Source of the DNA: Maylandia zebra
Lineage: Eukaryota > Chordata > Actinopteri > Cichliformes > Cichlidae
Direction of reading: 5' to 3'
Length of the DNA stretch: 64,000 nucleotides
Assembly: GCF_041146795.1 (NCBI RefSeq)
Contig: NC_135180.1
Coordinates: 39,678,794 to 39,742,793, forward strand
The position numbers and the translations under genes were made by a program. Below the pieces are notes generated by a model that saw only the letters and a program-made list of their open reading frames with translations, searched no databases and had not been told where the DNA came from. Below are positions 10,377-19,870 of this stretch, piece after piece. How positions within the stretch are numbered: position 1 is the first letter of the stretch; the number at the start of each line of letters is the position of its first letter.

Positions 10377-10812
10377 GGTAGCCCTGTCGCCACCTCCACC
10401 ACATTCAGCCTCACGACCCATAGCTCAGTCATTACCACAGCCAGACTTACTACAAACCATGTTACAATCCATAGCCCAGTCAATAGCTCAGTTGGTAGAA
10501 GACTCATCAGCCTTATTATCAGCTCAGCCACCTATTCAGCCATCATCTTCACCAACTCCTCCGGTACAGCAAGCCATGACAGTTCAATCCATAAAGGACG
10601 GTTCAACAACTTCTTATTCTAAGCAGAGAGACAAACCTAATAACAATCCTGTAAAAATTCCTCAAGAGCTGGCCAGTTCTGAGACTGAGATGCACTCCAG
10701 GGCCTCCCCAGAGGCTGGGTTTTAGCCCTCAGCAGACTCTGGACCCCTGGAGGTTAAGAAGCGAGCTGAGGACTGCACCCGGCTGTCGCTGCCTGAGCTG
10801 AGTCAATGCTCG

Positions 10813-12042
10813 GTGCAGCTGCAGTCTGCTTTGTGTTTGCCAGAGGCCACCGTGCCTGCTGGTTCCGATCTGTCCCTGCCAGAGGCCCGTGTGCCTGCTG
10901 GTTCCGATCTGTTCCTGCCAGAGGCCCGTGTTCCTGCTGGTTCCGATCTGTCCCTGCCAGAGGCCCGTGTGCCTGCTGGTTCCGATCTGTTCCTGCCAGA
11001 GGCCCGTGTTCCTGCTGGTTCTGTCCTGTGCCTGCCAGAGGTCCCCGCACCTGCTGGTTCTGTCCTGTGCCTGCCAGAGGTCCCCGCACCTGCTGGTTCT
11101 GTCCTGTGTGTTCCTGGGGCCCCTGTGCCCACTGGTTCAGTGACTGTCTCCGCTGGAGGGTTCGAGGGACCGCTCCGGCCTCCTGCCTCGTCAGCTGGAG
11201 GGCCCGACGAGCCCATCCAGCAACCTGCCTCGTCAGCTGGAGGGCCCGACGAGCCCGTCCAGCCCCAAGACTCGTCAGCTGGAGGTTCAGGAGAACCTAG
11301 CCAGCTTCCTGCCTCGTCAGCTGGAGGGCCTGAGGAGCCCGTCCAGCCGCCAGCTGCAGCCTCTTCATCCTCGCCAGCTGCAGCCTCAGCCTCAGCTTCG
11401 CCGTCGCCTGGTCCAGCTTCACCCACGCCGTCGCCTGGTCCAGCTTCACCCACGCCGTCGCCTGGTCCAGCTTCACCCACGCCGTCGCCGGGTCCAGCTC
11501 CGGCTTCATCATCGCCGGGTCCAGCTCCGGCTTCATACTCGCCGGGTCCAGCTCCGGCTTCATCCTCGCCTGGTCCAGCCTCCGAGTCAGCTTCACCTTC
11601 GCCTGGTCCAGCTTTAGCCACGTCTGGTCCAGCCTCCGCTTCAGCCTCTGCCTTGCCTGGTGCTGCGGGGGCCACGCAGCCTTTGGGTCCCAAAATGCCG
11701 CCTCGACATCGGCGGTCATCTGCCAGGCCGCTTGTTGGGCATCATCGCCACTATGGACGACCTCCCGAATTGCGCCGCTACCTTCTGCGCGGCCGGCCTC
11801 CGGACTTGTGTCACCGCCGCCGTTGCCATCCGCACGGTCGGCCGCCTGAACTGTTTCCCCATCACCGCCGTTGCCATCCGCACGGTCGGCCGTCTGAACT
11901 GTTTCTCCATCGCCGCCGTTGCCGTCCGCACGGTCAGCCGCCTGAACTGTTTCCCCGTCGCCGCCGTTGCCGTCTGCACGGTCAGCCGCCTGAACTGTTT
12001 CCCCGTCGCCGCCACTGCCTTCCACATGGTCGGCCCCCGTAG
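10813..12042 (+). CDS. Pro/Ala/Ser-rich repetitive 409-aa ORF of the nested LTR element
   Basis: The frame has three tandem-repeat blocks. About 10838-11130 repeats a 39-bp unit (SLPEARVPAGSDL), alternating so that a 78-bp period is also seen. About 11398-11600 repeats a 27-bp unit (SPGPASPTP-like). About 11803-12020 repeats a 48-bp unit (RRCHPHGRPPELFPH-like). All three periods are multiples of three, which keeps several frames open, including a 296-codon frame on the other strand. Such a pattern could be a real disordered protein or simply GC-rich repeat expansion. No family is recognised. Confidence 0.4.
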   Translation: MQLQSALCLPEATVPAGSDLSLPEARVPAGSDLFLPEARVPAGSDLSLPEARVPAGSDLFLPEARVPAGSVLCLPEVPAPAGSVLCLPEVPAPAGSVLCVPGAPVPTGSVTVSAGGFEGPLRPPASSAGGPDEPIQQPASSAGGPDEPVQPQDSSAGGSGEPSQLPASSAGGPEEPVQPPAAASSSSPAAASASASPSPGPASPTPSPGPASPTPSPGPASPTPSPGPAPASSSPGPAPASYSPGPAPASSSPGPASESASPSPGPALATSGPASASASALPGAAGATQPLGPKMPPRHRRSSARPLVGHHRHYGRPPELRRYLLRGRPPDLCHRRRCHPHGRPPELFPHHRRCHPHGRPSELFLHRRRCRPHGQPPELFPRRRRCRLHGQPPELFPRRRHCLPHGRPP

Positions 12043-12280
12043 ATGAACTGTTCTAGGCTCCTGAGTTGTCAGCCTCCGGGCCGGCCTCCTGAACTATGTT
12101 TTGGGACCCTGTTCAGGGACTCCAGTGTGTGTTGTGTTTTGGACAATTGTTTTGGATCACTGGAGCTTGTTTTTTGTTTGGTTTTGGTCCCTCCGTCCTG
12201 GACCCCCCGCCGCCCGCCCTGGGTTGGTCGTCTGTTTTTGTTTTGGGCTGTCTGGAGCCAGCCCTTGGAGGGGGGGGTAC
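12043..12280 (+). other. 3' UTR and polypurine tract of the nested LTR element
   Basis: T/G-rich untranslated sequence ending in GGAGGGGGGGGTAC directly before the TGTCATGG start of the 3' LTR. This is the expected plus-strand priming site of an LTR element. Confidence 0.75.
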
Positions 12281-13594
12281 TGTCATGGTCCTGGGTCGTT
12301 GACCCAGCGTTTTGTGTTTTGTGATTATTTTCCTCTGTTCTAGTTATTCTGTGTCCTCCCCTCTTGTGTCCGGTTTGGGTTCTAGATTTCCTGTTTTGTT
12401 CTGAAGGTCTCTGTCTGTCTGTCATTGTGTTCAGCTTGTCTCCTCCGCTCATCATGTGTATTGGGTTCAGCTGTTCTTCCCTCCTGTGTGTGATTACCCG
12501 ATTACCTTGTGTGTGTATATTTAGTGGGTGTCGGTCTGTGTTCGTTGTCGGCTCGTCTGCGTTCTATGGTGTTTCGTTCCTGTCTCTGCGTCTCTCTGCC
12601 CCACACACCTTTTGTATGCTCTCAGGTTTGTCATTTAGTTCTCCCAGTTTAGGTTTCTTCAGTTGTTTTCTCATGCTTCGTTGTCTGTTTCTGCCACTGT
12701 CACCTGTAAATAAACCCTCACTCATATCATCACAGTGGTGCTGGGTGCCATCTCCAACAACGATGAGGCGGCCTACATGGATGAAGTGAAGAATCTGGCA
12801 TCGTGGTGCCAGGACAACCACCTCCAGCTCAACGTCGGCAAGACCAAGGAGCTGGTGGTGGACTTCAGAAGCAGTCAGCACAGAGACTACAAGCCCATTA
12901 TCATCAATGGAGCTCCAGTGGAGAGGGTGCAGTCCTTCAAGTATCTCGGTGTCCACATCTCCTCAGACCTGACATGGGCTGCCCACATTCAGGTCCAGAC
13001 CAAAAAGGCTAGGCAGCGCCTGTACCACCTACGACAACTGAGGAAGTTCAGGGTCTCTCCAGAGATCTTCAGGATTTTCTATACAGGCGCTGTGGAGAGC
13101 ATCCTCACACAGAACATGACATCGTGGTTTGGGAACAGCTGTGTGAAGGACCAAAAAGCTCTCCAGAGAGTGATCCGTACAGCAGAACGCGGCTGCAGGA
13201 TTGCTCTCCCCCCGCTTCAGGACACCTACACCAGGAGATGCCGGACTAGAGCAGATACTGAAGGACCCGTCCCATCCTAGCAACAAACTGTTCCAACTTC
13301 TGCAATCTGGTAGAAGGTTCCGCATCTTCTGGGCAAGGACAGAGAGACTCAAGAGGAGCTTCTATCCCCAAGCCATCCGTGCCCTAAACACACACACCCG
13401 CCCTCTCACATCATCTATAATTGACTGAGTCAGGACTCTTCCAGACACTAAACCAAGGCACAATGTACATTTCAATTCCTTTAATTTTAAATATGTTTAT
13501 ATTGTCTATCCTGTAAAATAGTCAGATGTCTATTCATATTAATGTACAGAATTCACCTGCTTGCTGCTACTACTGCACATTCACCCAATGTATA

Positions 13595-13641
<47 letters not shown>

Positions 13642-13837
13642 GTTCTTCCTCTACCCCCCCCCCAATTTTTGCACATGTCGAGGAGCGTGTCAGGCTACAT
13701 TTCACTGTGTGTTATACTTGTATAACTATGCATGTGACAAATAAAGAACCTTGAACCTTGAACCATCAGTCGGCGGCCTGCATTTTGGGTCCTCCTTTTC
13801 CTCCAACACCACATGGCTCACCCCGCCAGCCGTGACA
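12281..13837 (+). repeat. 3' LTR of the nested element, split by an L2 fragment
   Basis: The left part is 12281-12732 and the right part 13765-13837. Together they match the 5' LTR end to end. The split lies at ATCA, which is repeated on both sides of the insert (12729-12732, 13765-13768). Confidence 0.88.
12733..13764 (+). pseudogene. L2-type LINE 3' fragment inside the 3' LTR
   Basis: The frame at 12735-13280 encodes the region downstream of the RT catalytic motif (NNDEAAYMDEV, KTKELVVDF, FKYLGVHISSDLTW, RTAERGCRIALPPLQDTY). The L2 C-terminus continues in another frame (KDPSHPSN, ...RSFYPQAIRALN). The 3' end carries a (TA)n run at about 13599-13639 and ends in AATAAAGAACC with TTGAACC repeats, a LINE tail. 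It is strongly 5'-truncated, with a 4-5 bp target duplication. Confidence 0.85.
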
Positions 13838-14473
13838 CTTAACACTTTACACCGATAAAACAGTGTGACATCAGTCCAATCCCCGATCCAGCCACTTCAC
13901 CTCAATATGTCCCACAGGTAAATCAACAGGACATCAAATATGAGATTGGCAGCCATCTGACACCAGCTGCTGATACCCAAGAAAAATGTGGCCAAAGGTA
14001 TGTAAGTACCACACCTCAACCTATGAGCTTTTCCCCTTACACTCCACCTTTCCAGCCAACGCAATTCAACAACGGGAACAGTGACTTTGCTAATCTCGCT
14101 AAGTTTCTGGCAAAAAGAGAATTGGTGGCAGATGGCCTGACAAAGTTTACAGACAGAGCAGAGGACTACTGGGCATGGAGAGCTTCTTTCTGTAACGCTA
14201 TTGAAGGGTTAACCTTAAAGCCTAGCGAACAGTTAGATTTGCTCACCCGGTGGCTTGGAGAAGAGTCGTCTAAGCATGCCAAACGTATACGCTCTGTCCA
14301 TCTCAACAATCCAGCAGAGGGCCTACGTCGAGTTTGGACACGGCTACAAGAATGTTATGGTACCCCAGAGGCTATTGAGAAGTCGCTCCTTGACAGACTT
14401 GAACGCTTTCCTAGAGTGTCAAACAAAGACCCCCAGAATCTCAGAGAACTTGGCGACCTGCTTTCTGAAATTG
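13838..14473 (+). pseudogene. BEL gag central region
   Basis: This continues the gag interrupted at 9207. The frame at 14023-14484 reads LAKFLAKRELVADGLTKFTD, EDYWAWRASF and RLQECYGTPEAIEKSLLDRL, typical of the gag domain of BEL/Pao elements. The reading is interrupted at LLSEI by a SINE at 14474. Confidence 0.82.
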
Positions 14474-14793
14474 GTAAATGGTAAATGGCCTGTATTTATA
14501 TAGCGCTTTACTAGTCCCTAAGGACCCCAAAGCGCTTTACATATCCAGTCATCCACACATTCACACACTGGTGATGGCAGCTACATTGTAGCCACAGCCA
14601 CCCTGGGGTGCACTGACAGAGGCGAGGCTGCCGGACACTGGCGCCACCGGGCCCTCTGACCACCACCAGTAGGCAACGGGTGAAGTGTCTTGCCCAAGGA
14701 CACAACGACCGAGACTGTCCAAGCCGGGGCTCGAACCGGCAACCTTCCGATTACAAGGCAAACTCCCAACTCTTGAGCCACGATCGCCCCCAC
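14474..14793 (-). mobile_element. tRNA-derived SINE, near full length
   Basis: In minus orientation it starts with a tRNA-like head: box A-like TGGCTCAAGAGTTGGG (14765-14780 reversed) and box B GGTTCGAGCCC (14727-14737 reversed). A central domain with CACCCCAGGGTGGCTG and a LINE-like tail CGCTTTGGGGTCCTTAGGGA follow, ending in GTAAATG repeats. It is flanked by ATTG (14470-14473 and 14794-14797). The layout resembles SINEs described from cichlids (AFC type) and the wider V-SINE group; I could not verify the family name. Confidence 0.8.
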
Positions 14794-15365
14794 ATTGATG
14801 CAGCCAAATCAGACGGCTCTTTACCTGGGTTAGTGTATTTGGACACATCAAGGGGCATTGCCCCGATATTTGATAAGTTGCCAACAAATCTTCAAGACAG
14901 GTGGATGTCAGTGGGGACTAAATACAAGCAGAGACATGATGTATATTTCCCTCCATTCTCATTCTTCTGTCGCTTCATACAAGATGAAGCGAAAATGAGA
15001 AATGACCCCAGTTTTAGGTCTACTGTATCAAGTCCCACATCCTATCCCACAACTCACGACAACCACTATACAAGATTTATCAAGTCAAGACCGCCTGTTG
15101 CCGTCCACAAAACAGAGGTAAACAAAACTCACAAACCAAGCTTAGGCAGCATGAGTGAGTTCACAAACAAACTGTGTCCCATCCACAATAAACCACACCC
15201 GTTAAAGAAGTGTAGAGGTTTCAGAGAAAAGACACTAGATGAGCGTAAGGCATACCTCAGAGAACACAACATCTGTTTTAGGTGCTGCGATTCCTCAGCT
15301 CACCAAGCTAAAGACTGTAAGGAAGAGATTACTTGCTTAGAGTGCAACTGCAACAAACACGTTGC
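14794..15365 (+). pseudogene. BEL gag C-terminal region with zinc-knuckle cysteines
   Basis: Reads KSDGSLPGLVYLDTSRGIAPI, then a linker, then a Cys/His region (CPIHNKPHPLKKCRGF, NICFRCCDSSAHQAKDC, CLECNC) as in BEL gag nucleocapsid. The reading is open to the SINE insertion at 15366. Amino acids before and after the two SINEs join smoothly, so the SINEs landed in a then-continuous frame. Confidence 0.78.
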
Positions 15366-15531
15366 CTCTGTTAATGCGCCCCAGGGCAGCTGTGGCTACA
15401 ACGTAGCTTGCCATTGCCAGTGTGTGAATGTGTGTGTGAATGGGTGAATGACTGAATGTAGTGTAAAGCACTTTGGGGTCCTTAGGGACTGAGTAAAGCG
15501 CTATACAAATGCAGGCCATTTACCATTTATT
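15366..15531 (+). mobile_element. 5'-truncated SINE of the same family
   Basis: The body and tail match the SINE at 14474-14793 (CGCCCCAGGGCAGCTGTGGC... CTTTGGGGTCCTTAGGGACT... GGCCATTTACCATTTA) but the tRNA head is missing. It is flanked by ACGTTGC (about 15359-15365 and 15532-15538), a 7-bp target duplication. It is in opposite orientation to the first copy. Confidence 0.8.
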
Positions 15532-16280
15532 ACGTTGCAGCGCTGCATGCAGGTCCAGCTCCATGGACACAAAACACAAAAGCTCAAAACATTGCCCCAT
15601 ACCAGGACAGGCAGGAGCATGGCGGAGAGAGTAGCCTAGACTTGAAGACTAGCTCAGCATGCACTCAAGTTTGTGGGGACTTAGGTGGGGGGCATTCCTG
15701 CTCCAAAATATGTCAAGCCTACATTTATCCAAAGGGGCATTCAGACAAAAAGGTCAAGGTTTACGCTATCATAGATGACCAGAGCAATAGGTCATTAGCG
15801 AAGTCAAATCTTTTCGACACCTTTGGCATCCCAATGAGCAACCTAGCGCCATACACACTTAAGACATGTACAGGGGTTTCCACCACAAATGGCCGCTTAG
15901 CTGAGAACCTCTTTATACAATCCGTTGATGGCCAGTTCAGCTCTCCTCTGCCTTCTTTGCTCGAGTGTGACTCACTCCCAGACAACAAGAATGAAATCCC
16001 AACGCAAGAGATTGCTCTAGCCCATCCACACCTCAAACACCTAGCAGATCATATGCAGCCCCTAGACCCTGAGGCCGAGATTATGTTGCTGGCAAGGGGG
16101 CTCAAGGACATAGATTTCAACACAGAGTTTCCTCCAATGCAGAGAAGCTTAGGAGTCTGTTGGGACATTGAAGGCGACATCTTCACATTCAGAGTCTCTC
16201 AAACCGAAAAGCCTTACACCAAGCCTTACTTGGTGCGAAGCACAGAGAAATCTGTGTCTTCTGTGATGCATCGGTTATAA
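15532..16280 (+). pseudogene. BEL aspartic protease region; RT core deleted
   Basis: The frame at 15642-16280 contains a BEL-type aspartic protease, with the active-site segment AIIDDQSNRS near residue 43 and the downstream IALAHPHLKHLAD segment. Near residue 150 (about 16095) it jumps straight to DIDFNTEFPPMQRSLGVCWD, which in complete BEL elements lies after the RT catalytic motifs. The palm with YxDD is therefore deleted. A second deletion follows EKPYTKP (about 16220), removing RNase H. Confidence 0.8.
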
Positions 16281-17641
16281 AAGCAGTCCAACAAGAAAGC
16301 TTCCCAGAGGAGCTCAAACAAATAGAGTCAGGGAAGGACATCCCAAAGAAAAGCCCTCTCTTAAAGCTTTCTCCCTACCTTGACAAATCAGGCCTCCTGA
16401 GGCTTGGCGGACGCCTTCTTCATTCTGACCTTGAGTCCACAGAAAAACACCCCTTGATTATGCCGCACAAACACCATGTAACTAACCTGTTAGTCCGCTA
16501 TTACCATGAAAGTGTCAGGCACCAGGGGCGTCATCTTACAGAGGGTGCTTTAAGATCCGCAGGTTACTGGGTCTTAGGAGGTAAACGCCAGATCAGCAGC
16601 CTCATTTACTCATGCGTAGTTTGTCGCAAGCTAAGGGGAGTAACACAGTTCCAAAAAATGTCAGATCTTCCTGCAGAACGTCTTAGTGCTGAGCCTCCAT
16701 TCTCTTACGTAGGCATAGATGTGTTTGGGCCATGGTCGGTTGCCTCTCGTCGTACTCGGGGCGGACTTGCCAGCAGCAAACGATGGGCAGTGATGTTCAC
16801 CTGCATGAGCACAAGGGCAGTTCACCTTGAGATCATAGAGGGGATGGACACATCTAGCTTCATTAACGCTCTCCGCAGGTTCTTTTCAGTCAGAGGACCT
16901 GCAAAGCAATTGAGATCGGATTGTGGAACTAACTTCACAGGAGCCTCCAGTGAGCTAGGGTTTGACAAAAGGATTCCTTCTGACCCACGTGGTAAATCCT
17001 TCCTAAATGATCATGGATGTAGTTGGGTCTTCAACCCTCCCTAGTCTTCTCACATGGGGGGCAGTTGGGAGCGGATGATAGGAGTGGCACTTAAGATATT
17101 AGACTCCCAGCTCGCTCAACTTGGTTCCAGGCCCCTCACGCACGACGTCCTGACCACCTTCATGGCAGAGGTGGCCGCCATCATCAACGCACGGCCGCTG
17201 GTTCCAGTGTCAAGTGATCCCGATGTTCCGTGCATCCTTACTCCTGCCACACTCCTCACGCAAAAAGTTGGTGCACCTCCAACACCCTCAGGTGACTTCG
17301 GGGAGAAGGACCTTTACAGGCAACAGTGGAAAAGAGTTCAGAGTCTGGCCAACTCTTTCCGGCATCGCTGGCGTAAGGAGTACTTATCAACACTGCAATG
17401 CCACCGCAAGTGGCATTCCACCAGACCAAACCTGCAGCAGGGGGATGTGATCCTCCTGAAAGATCGTCTTGTGAAGAGAAATCAGTGGCCCATGGGGGTG
17501 ATCGCAAAGGTTCATCCTAGTAGTGACGGACTTGTCAGGAAGGTAGAAGTCAAGGTGGTGAAAGATGGTAAAGCCAAAGTTTACTTTAGGCCAGTCACAG
17601 ACGTTGTTCTTCTTGTATCAGCTGCTGTGCAACAAGTTTAG
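16281..17641 (+). pseudogene. BEL integrase with premature stop
   Basis: An H2C2 zinc-binding module (H...H about 16470-16530, CVVC about 16612) leads into the integrase core: first Asp in VGIDVFGPW, second in LRSDCGTNF, Glu in SWERMIG. The frame at 16454-17044 is stopped by TAG at 17042-17044, directly after FNPP; the same frame resumes at 17045 and runs to 17641. All three catalytic residues are thus present but separated by a nonsense codon. The C-terminal part carries VILLKD and RNQWPMGVI, as usual for BEL. Confidence 0.85.
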
Positions 17642-18366
17642 TTTGGGTCCAAGTGTGACATCTTACTGATGTCAGGTGGGGAGTGTTCTGGCTCCTAAAT
17701 AATTTCCCCCAGGGATCAATAAAGTATTCTGATTCTGATTCTGATTCTGAAGAGTCACCACTCACGTTATGTAGTGTTATATAAGTTCATGCAATCTTTA
17801 TTCGTTTCTGGCACACTGTTCATTTTATTTTGACATTCTACCGGAATGTAAAAGTGAAGTGCTACTTCTCATTACTTCCTGTCTAATGGGAGAAGGACAG
17901 TTTGCTACTCCTGTGCCTGCCTATGCTGCCTCTTAAGCCAGCACAGTCTGTAAGTTGGCAGTAATGTTGTGTTTTACCAGTGAATGTTTAGCACTAACTG
18001 CCGTGTGTTGTTTGTGATATTTTGAGAAAATAAATTCACTCAATGATGTGCTTTATTAGTCATTAGCCTAGACGCTAATTAGTGCTAGCTAACCGCTAAC
18101 GTTAGCTTGTTAGCTTGTTTCGTTCTGCTTTGCTTTGCATAGTAACAGGTCATAACATCTTCTAATTGTAAGAATGTTTACTTAAATCAGCTCACACGGG
18201 ATATTTTGTGTTTGTTTACAGTTTTACCATTCATCCATTCATGTATTTCAACAAAGCCATGCTATGCATCCAATCAAATAAATCCACCAGAAAGGAACAA
18301 CGGTGTGGTTTTTTCTACATGGGATGATGGTTGTCTGTCTGCCTAGTTAAGTGCGAGGGCAGAATA
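17642..18366 (+). repeat. BEL 3' LTR with an embedded LINE tail
   Basis: Purine-rich GGTGGGGAG precedes TGTTCTGG at ~17689, taken as the LTR start. At 17703-17750 a GGGATCAATAAAGT plus ATTCTG repeats looks like an inserted LINE tail. From 17955 the sequence matches the 5' LTR. The LTR ends near 18366. Confidence 0.75.
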
Positions 18367-18468
18367 ATGGCTAAAGCACTTCTGGATGGATGCAAACTGC
18401 ATTTCATTGCCTTGTATTTGTGACATGTGCAATGACAATAATGTTGACCCTATTCTATGCTATTCTCC
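18367..18468 (+). mobile_element. L2-type LINE 3' tail
   Basis: Contains ACTGCATTTCATTGCCTTG, GTGACATGTGCAATGACAAT and TATTCTATGC repeats, the pattern seen at the 3' ends of fish L2 LINEs. No coding sequence remains. Confidence 0.6.
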
Positions 18469-18473
18469 TTTCC

Positions 18474-19047
18474 TGTCACAGCTGGGGCAGCAGTCGTGTG
18501 GTGGAGTTAAATGAGGACCCAAGATGCAAGAAACGGCTATATGCAGGTGAGCGTTTTATTTACAAGGGGTGAAACATACACAGAAATGAGGGTGGCGAGG
18601 TCTGCACGAAGACACAAACCTAAACTGGGAAAAACTAATAAACCTGGAACACGAGATGGAACAGAGAGAGACACGGAGAGATACCAACTAACGCAGAGAA
18701 ACACAGATGACGCGACCAGGAGCACAGGCAGACACACACTATAAATACACACACCAGGCAATCAGGAAATGGCACACAGGAGGGGACACAGCTGGAACTA
18801 ATGGGCATAACAAAACACAAACCTACAAAGTAAATCAGGAAACACACAGACTGTTTTACAACACAAAACTCGGGGACCCGAACAGAGCACAGAGGACACA
18901 CACAGGTAGGGCTGATACAACACTCAAACACTAAACACAAGAACCAAATCCTAAGAACTAATACCAAAATCAGAATAAACACAAAACAGAAGGTGAAACC
19001 AAAAGGAAACACAAAACGCTGGGTCAAAATGACCCACAACCATGACA
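18474..19047 (-). mobile_element. Solo LTR of the TGTCATGG family
   Basis: In minus orientation it starts TGTCATGGTTGTGGGTC and ends CAGCTGTGACA. It has an exact 5-bp target duplication TTTCC at 18469-18473 and 19048-19052, and the subterminal GGGTC...GACCC hairpin of the family. No internal region. Confidence 0.85.
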
Positions 19048-19052
19048 TTTCC

Positions 19053-19337
19053 AGAACCCAGGGTACTTAGGAATCCCTTTCTTGATCTAGCTGCTTTAGC
19101 TTATTATAGACAAATTTCTAAACTTGTTTTAATTAAAATAATCTTGAAATAATATTCGTCAAATAGTTAACTGATCATTTTAAAAGGAATGGTTAATTTA
19201 AAGAGAGAATTAGAGTGCATCATAGAACAGGAAGAACAGGTAATTACCTAAAGACTGAGCTCATGGATACAAAAAAAGTGAAAACGAATTTTCTCTGAAG
19301 GGCAGCTGGCCTCTCCATTGGCGAAATGATGAGGAGT
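19053..19337. other. AT-rich spacer
   Basis: No coding region or repeat recognised. Confidence 0.4.
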
Positions 19338-19860
19338 TCAGTCATTTGAGCTGGGCTCAGAGTAGAACCCCTACTTCTCTACATTGAAAGGATCTGGTTA
19401 AACTGGTTCGGACATCTGATAAGGATGCCTCCTGGGTGGCTTCTGGGGTAAGTGTTTCTGCCATGTCCGACTCCTGCACTACTCTAGCAGAGACCCAGCA
19501 TATCCGCATCACTGCAGCCGCAGCACCAATCCATCTGTCGATCTCCCGCTCCCTTCTCCTGTTACTCGTAAACAAGACCCAGAGATACTTAAACCCTTCC
19601 GCTTGGGGCAAGAACTTGTCCCTGACCCTCAGTGGGCACTCCACCATTTTCTGGCTGAGGACCATGGCCTCAGAATTGCAATGCTGATTCTCATTCCCAC
19701 CACTTCACACTGCGCTGTGAACAGTTCCAGTGCCAGCTTGAGGCCATCACCTGATGAAGCTGGAAAAAGCAGAGATGTGGGATTATCTGAGATGACCCAA
19801 GTAGAGGTCCTTCACCACTTGGCTATGCCTAGAAAGTCTGTCCATAAAAATTACAAACAC
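19338..19860. mobile_element. Rex3-like LINE fragment with an internal inversion
   Basis: Positions 19338-19440 are in sense orientation (AGAACCCCTACTTCTCTACA, GGTTCGGACATCTGATAAGG) and correspond to the C-terminal RIEPLL...WFGHL region. Positions 19480-19860 are antisense and encode on the minus strand the KMVECPLRVRD, GFKYLWVLF region. Two halves in opposite orientation suggest inversion during or after insertion. Decayed. Confidence 0.75.
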
Positions 19861-19870
19861 AATGTGTAAC

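Larger units (their letters stand above)
9208..13837 (+). mobile_element. Non-autonomous Gypsy-like LTR element nested in BEL
   Basis: It has two LTRs of ~520 bp with TGTCATGGTC... and ...CCGTGACA ends. Between them are 2.55 kb of internal sequence with two long reading frames but no recognisable protease, RT or integrase, and a polypurine tract (GGAGGGGGGGG) at 12268-12277 directly before the 3' LTR at 12281. The flanks CTAAA (9203-9207) and CTTAA (13838-13842) look like a 5-bp target duplication with one change. The 3' LTR is split by an L2 fragment. Solo LTRs with the same ends occur at 18474, 23146 and 56245, so the family has been active here. Confidence 0.85.
8272..18366 (+). mobile_element. 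BEL/Pao LTR retrotransposon, internally deleted and carrying nested insertions
   Basis: An approximately 410-bp direct repeat (about 8272-8677 and 17955-18366) flanks gag, protease and integrase coding remnants of BEL type. The interior is interrupted by a second LTR element (9208-13837) and two SINEs (14474-14793, 15366-15531). The 3' LTR probably starts at 17689 (TGTTCTGG) after a purine-rich GGTGGGGAG, so the 5' LTR is truncated on its left, next to the L2 LINE. Reverse transcriptase and RNase H cores are missing, so the copy cannot move on its own. Confidence 0.88.

Noticed and set aside
10803-11693. 296-codon Gly/Ala/Glu-rich frame on the minus strand
   Set aside because: It is the antisense of the GC-rich 27- and 39-bp repeat blocks. 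Repeat periods that are multiples of three keep all frames open; no family match or start context.
14727-14780. tRNA gene
   Set aside because: Box A and B are present, but they belong to the head of a SINE with a body, tail and target duplication; no complete cloverleaf is evident.
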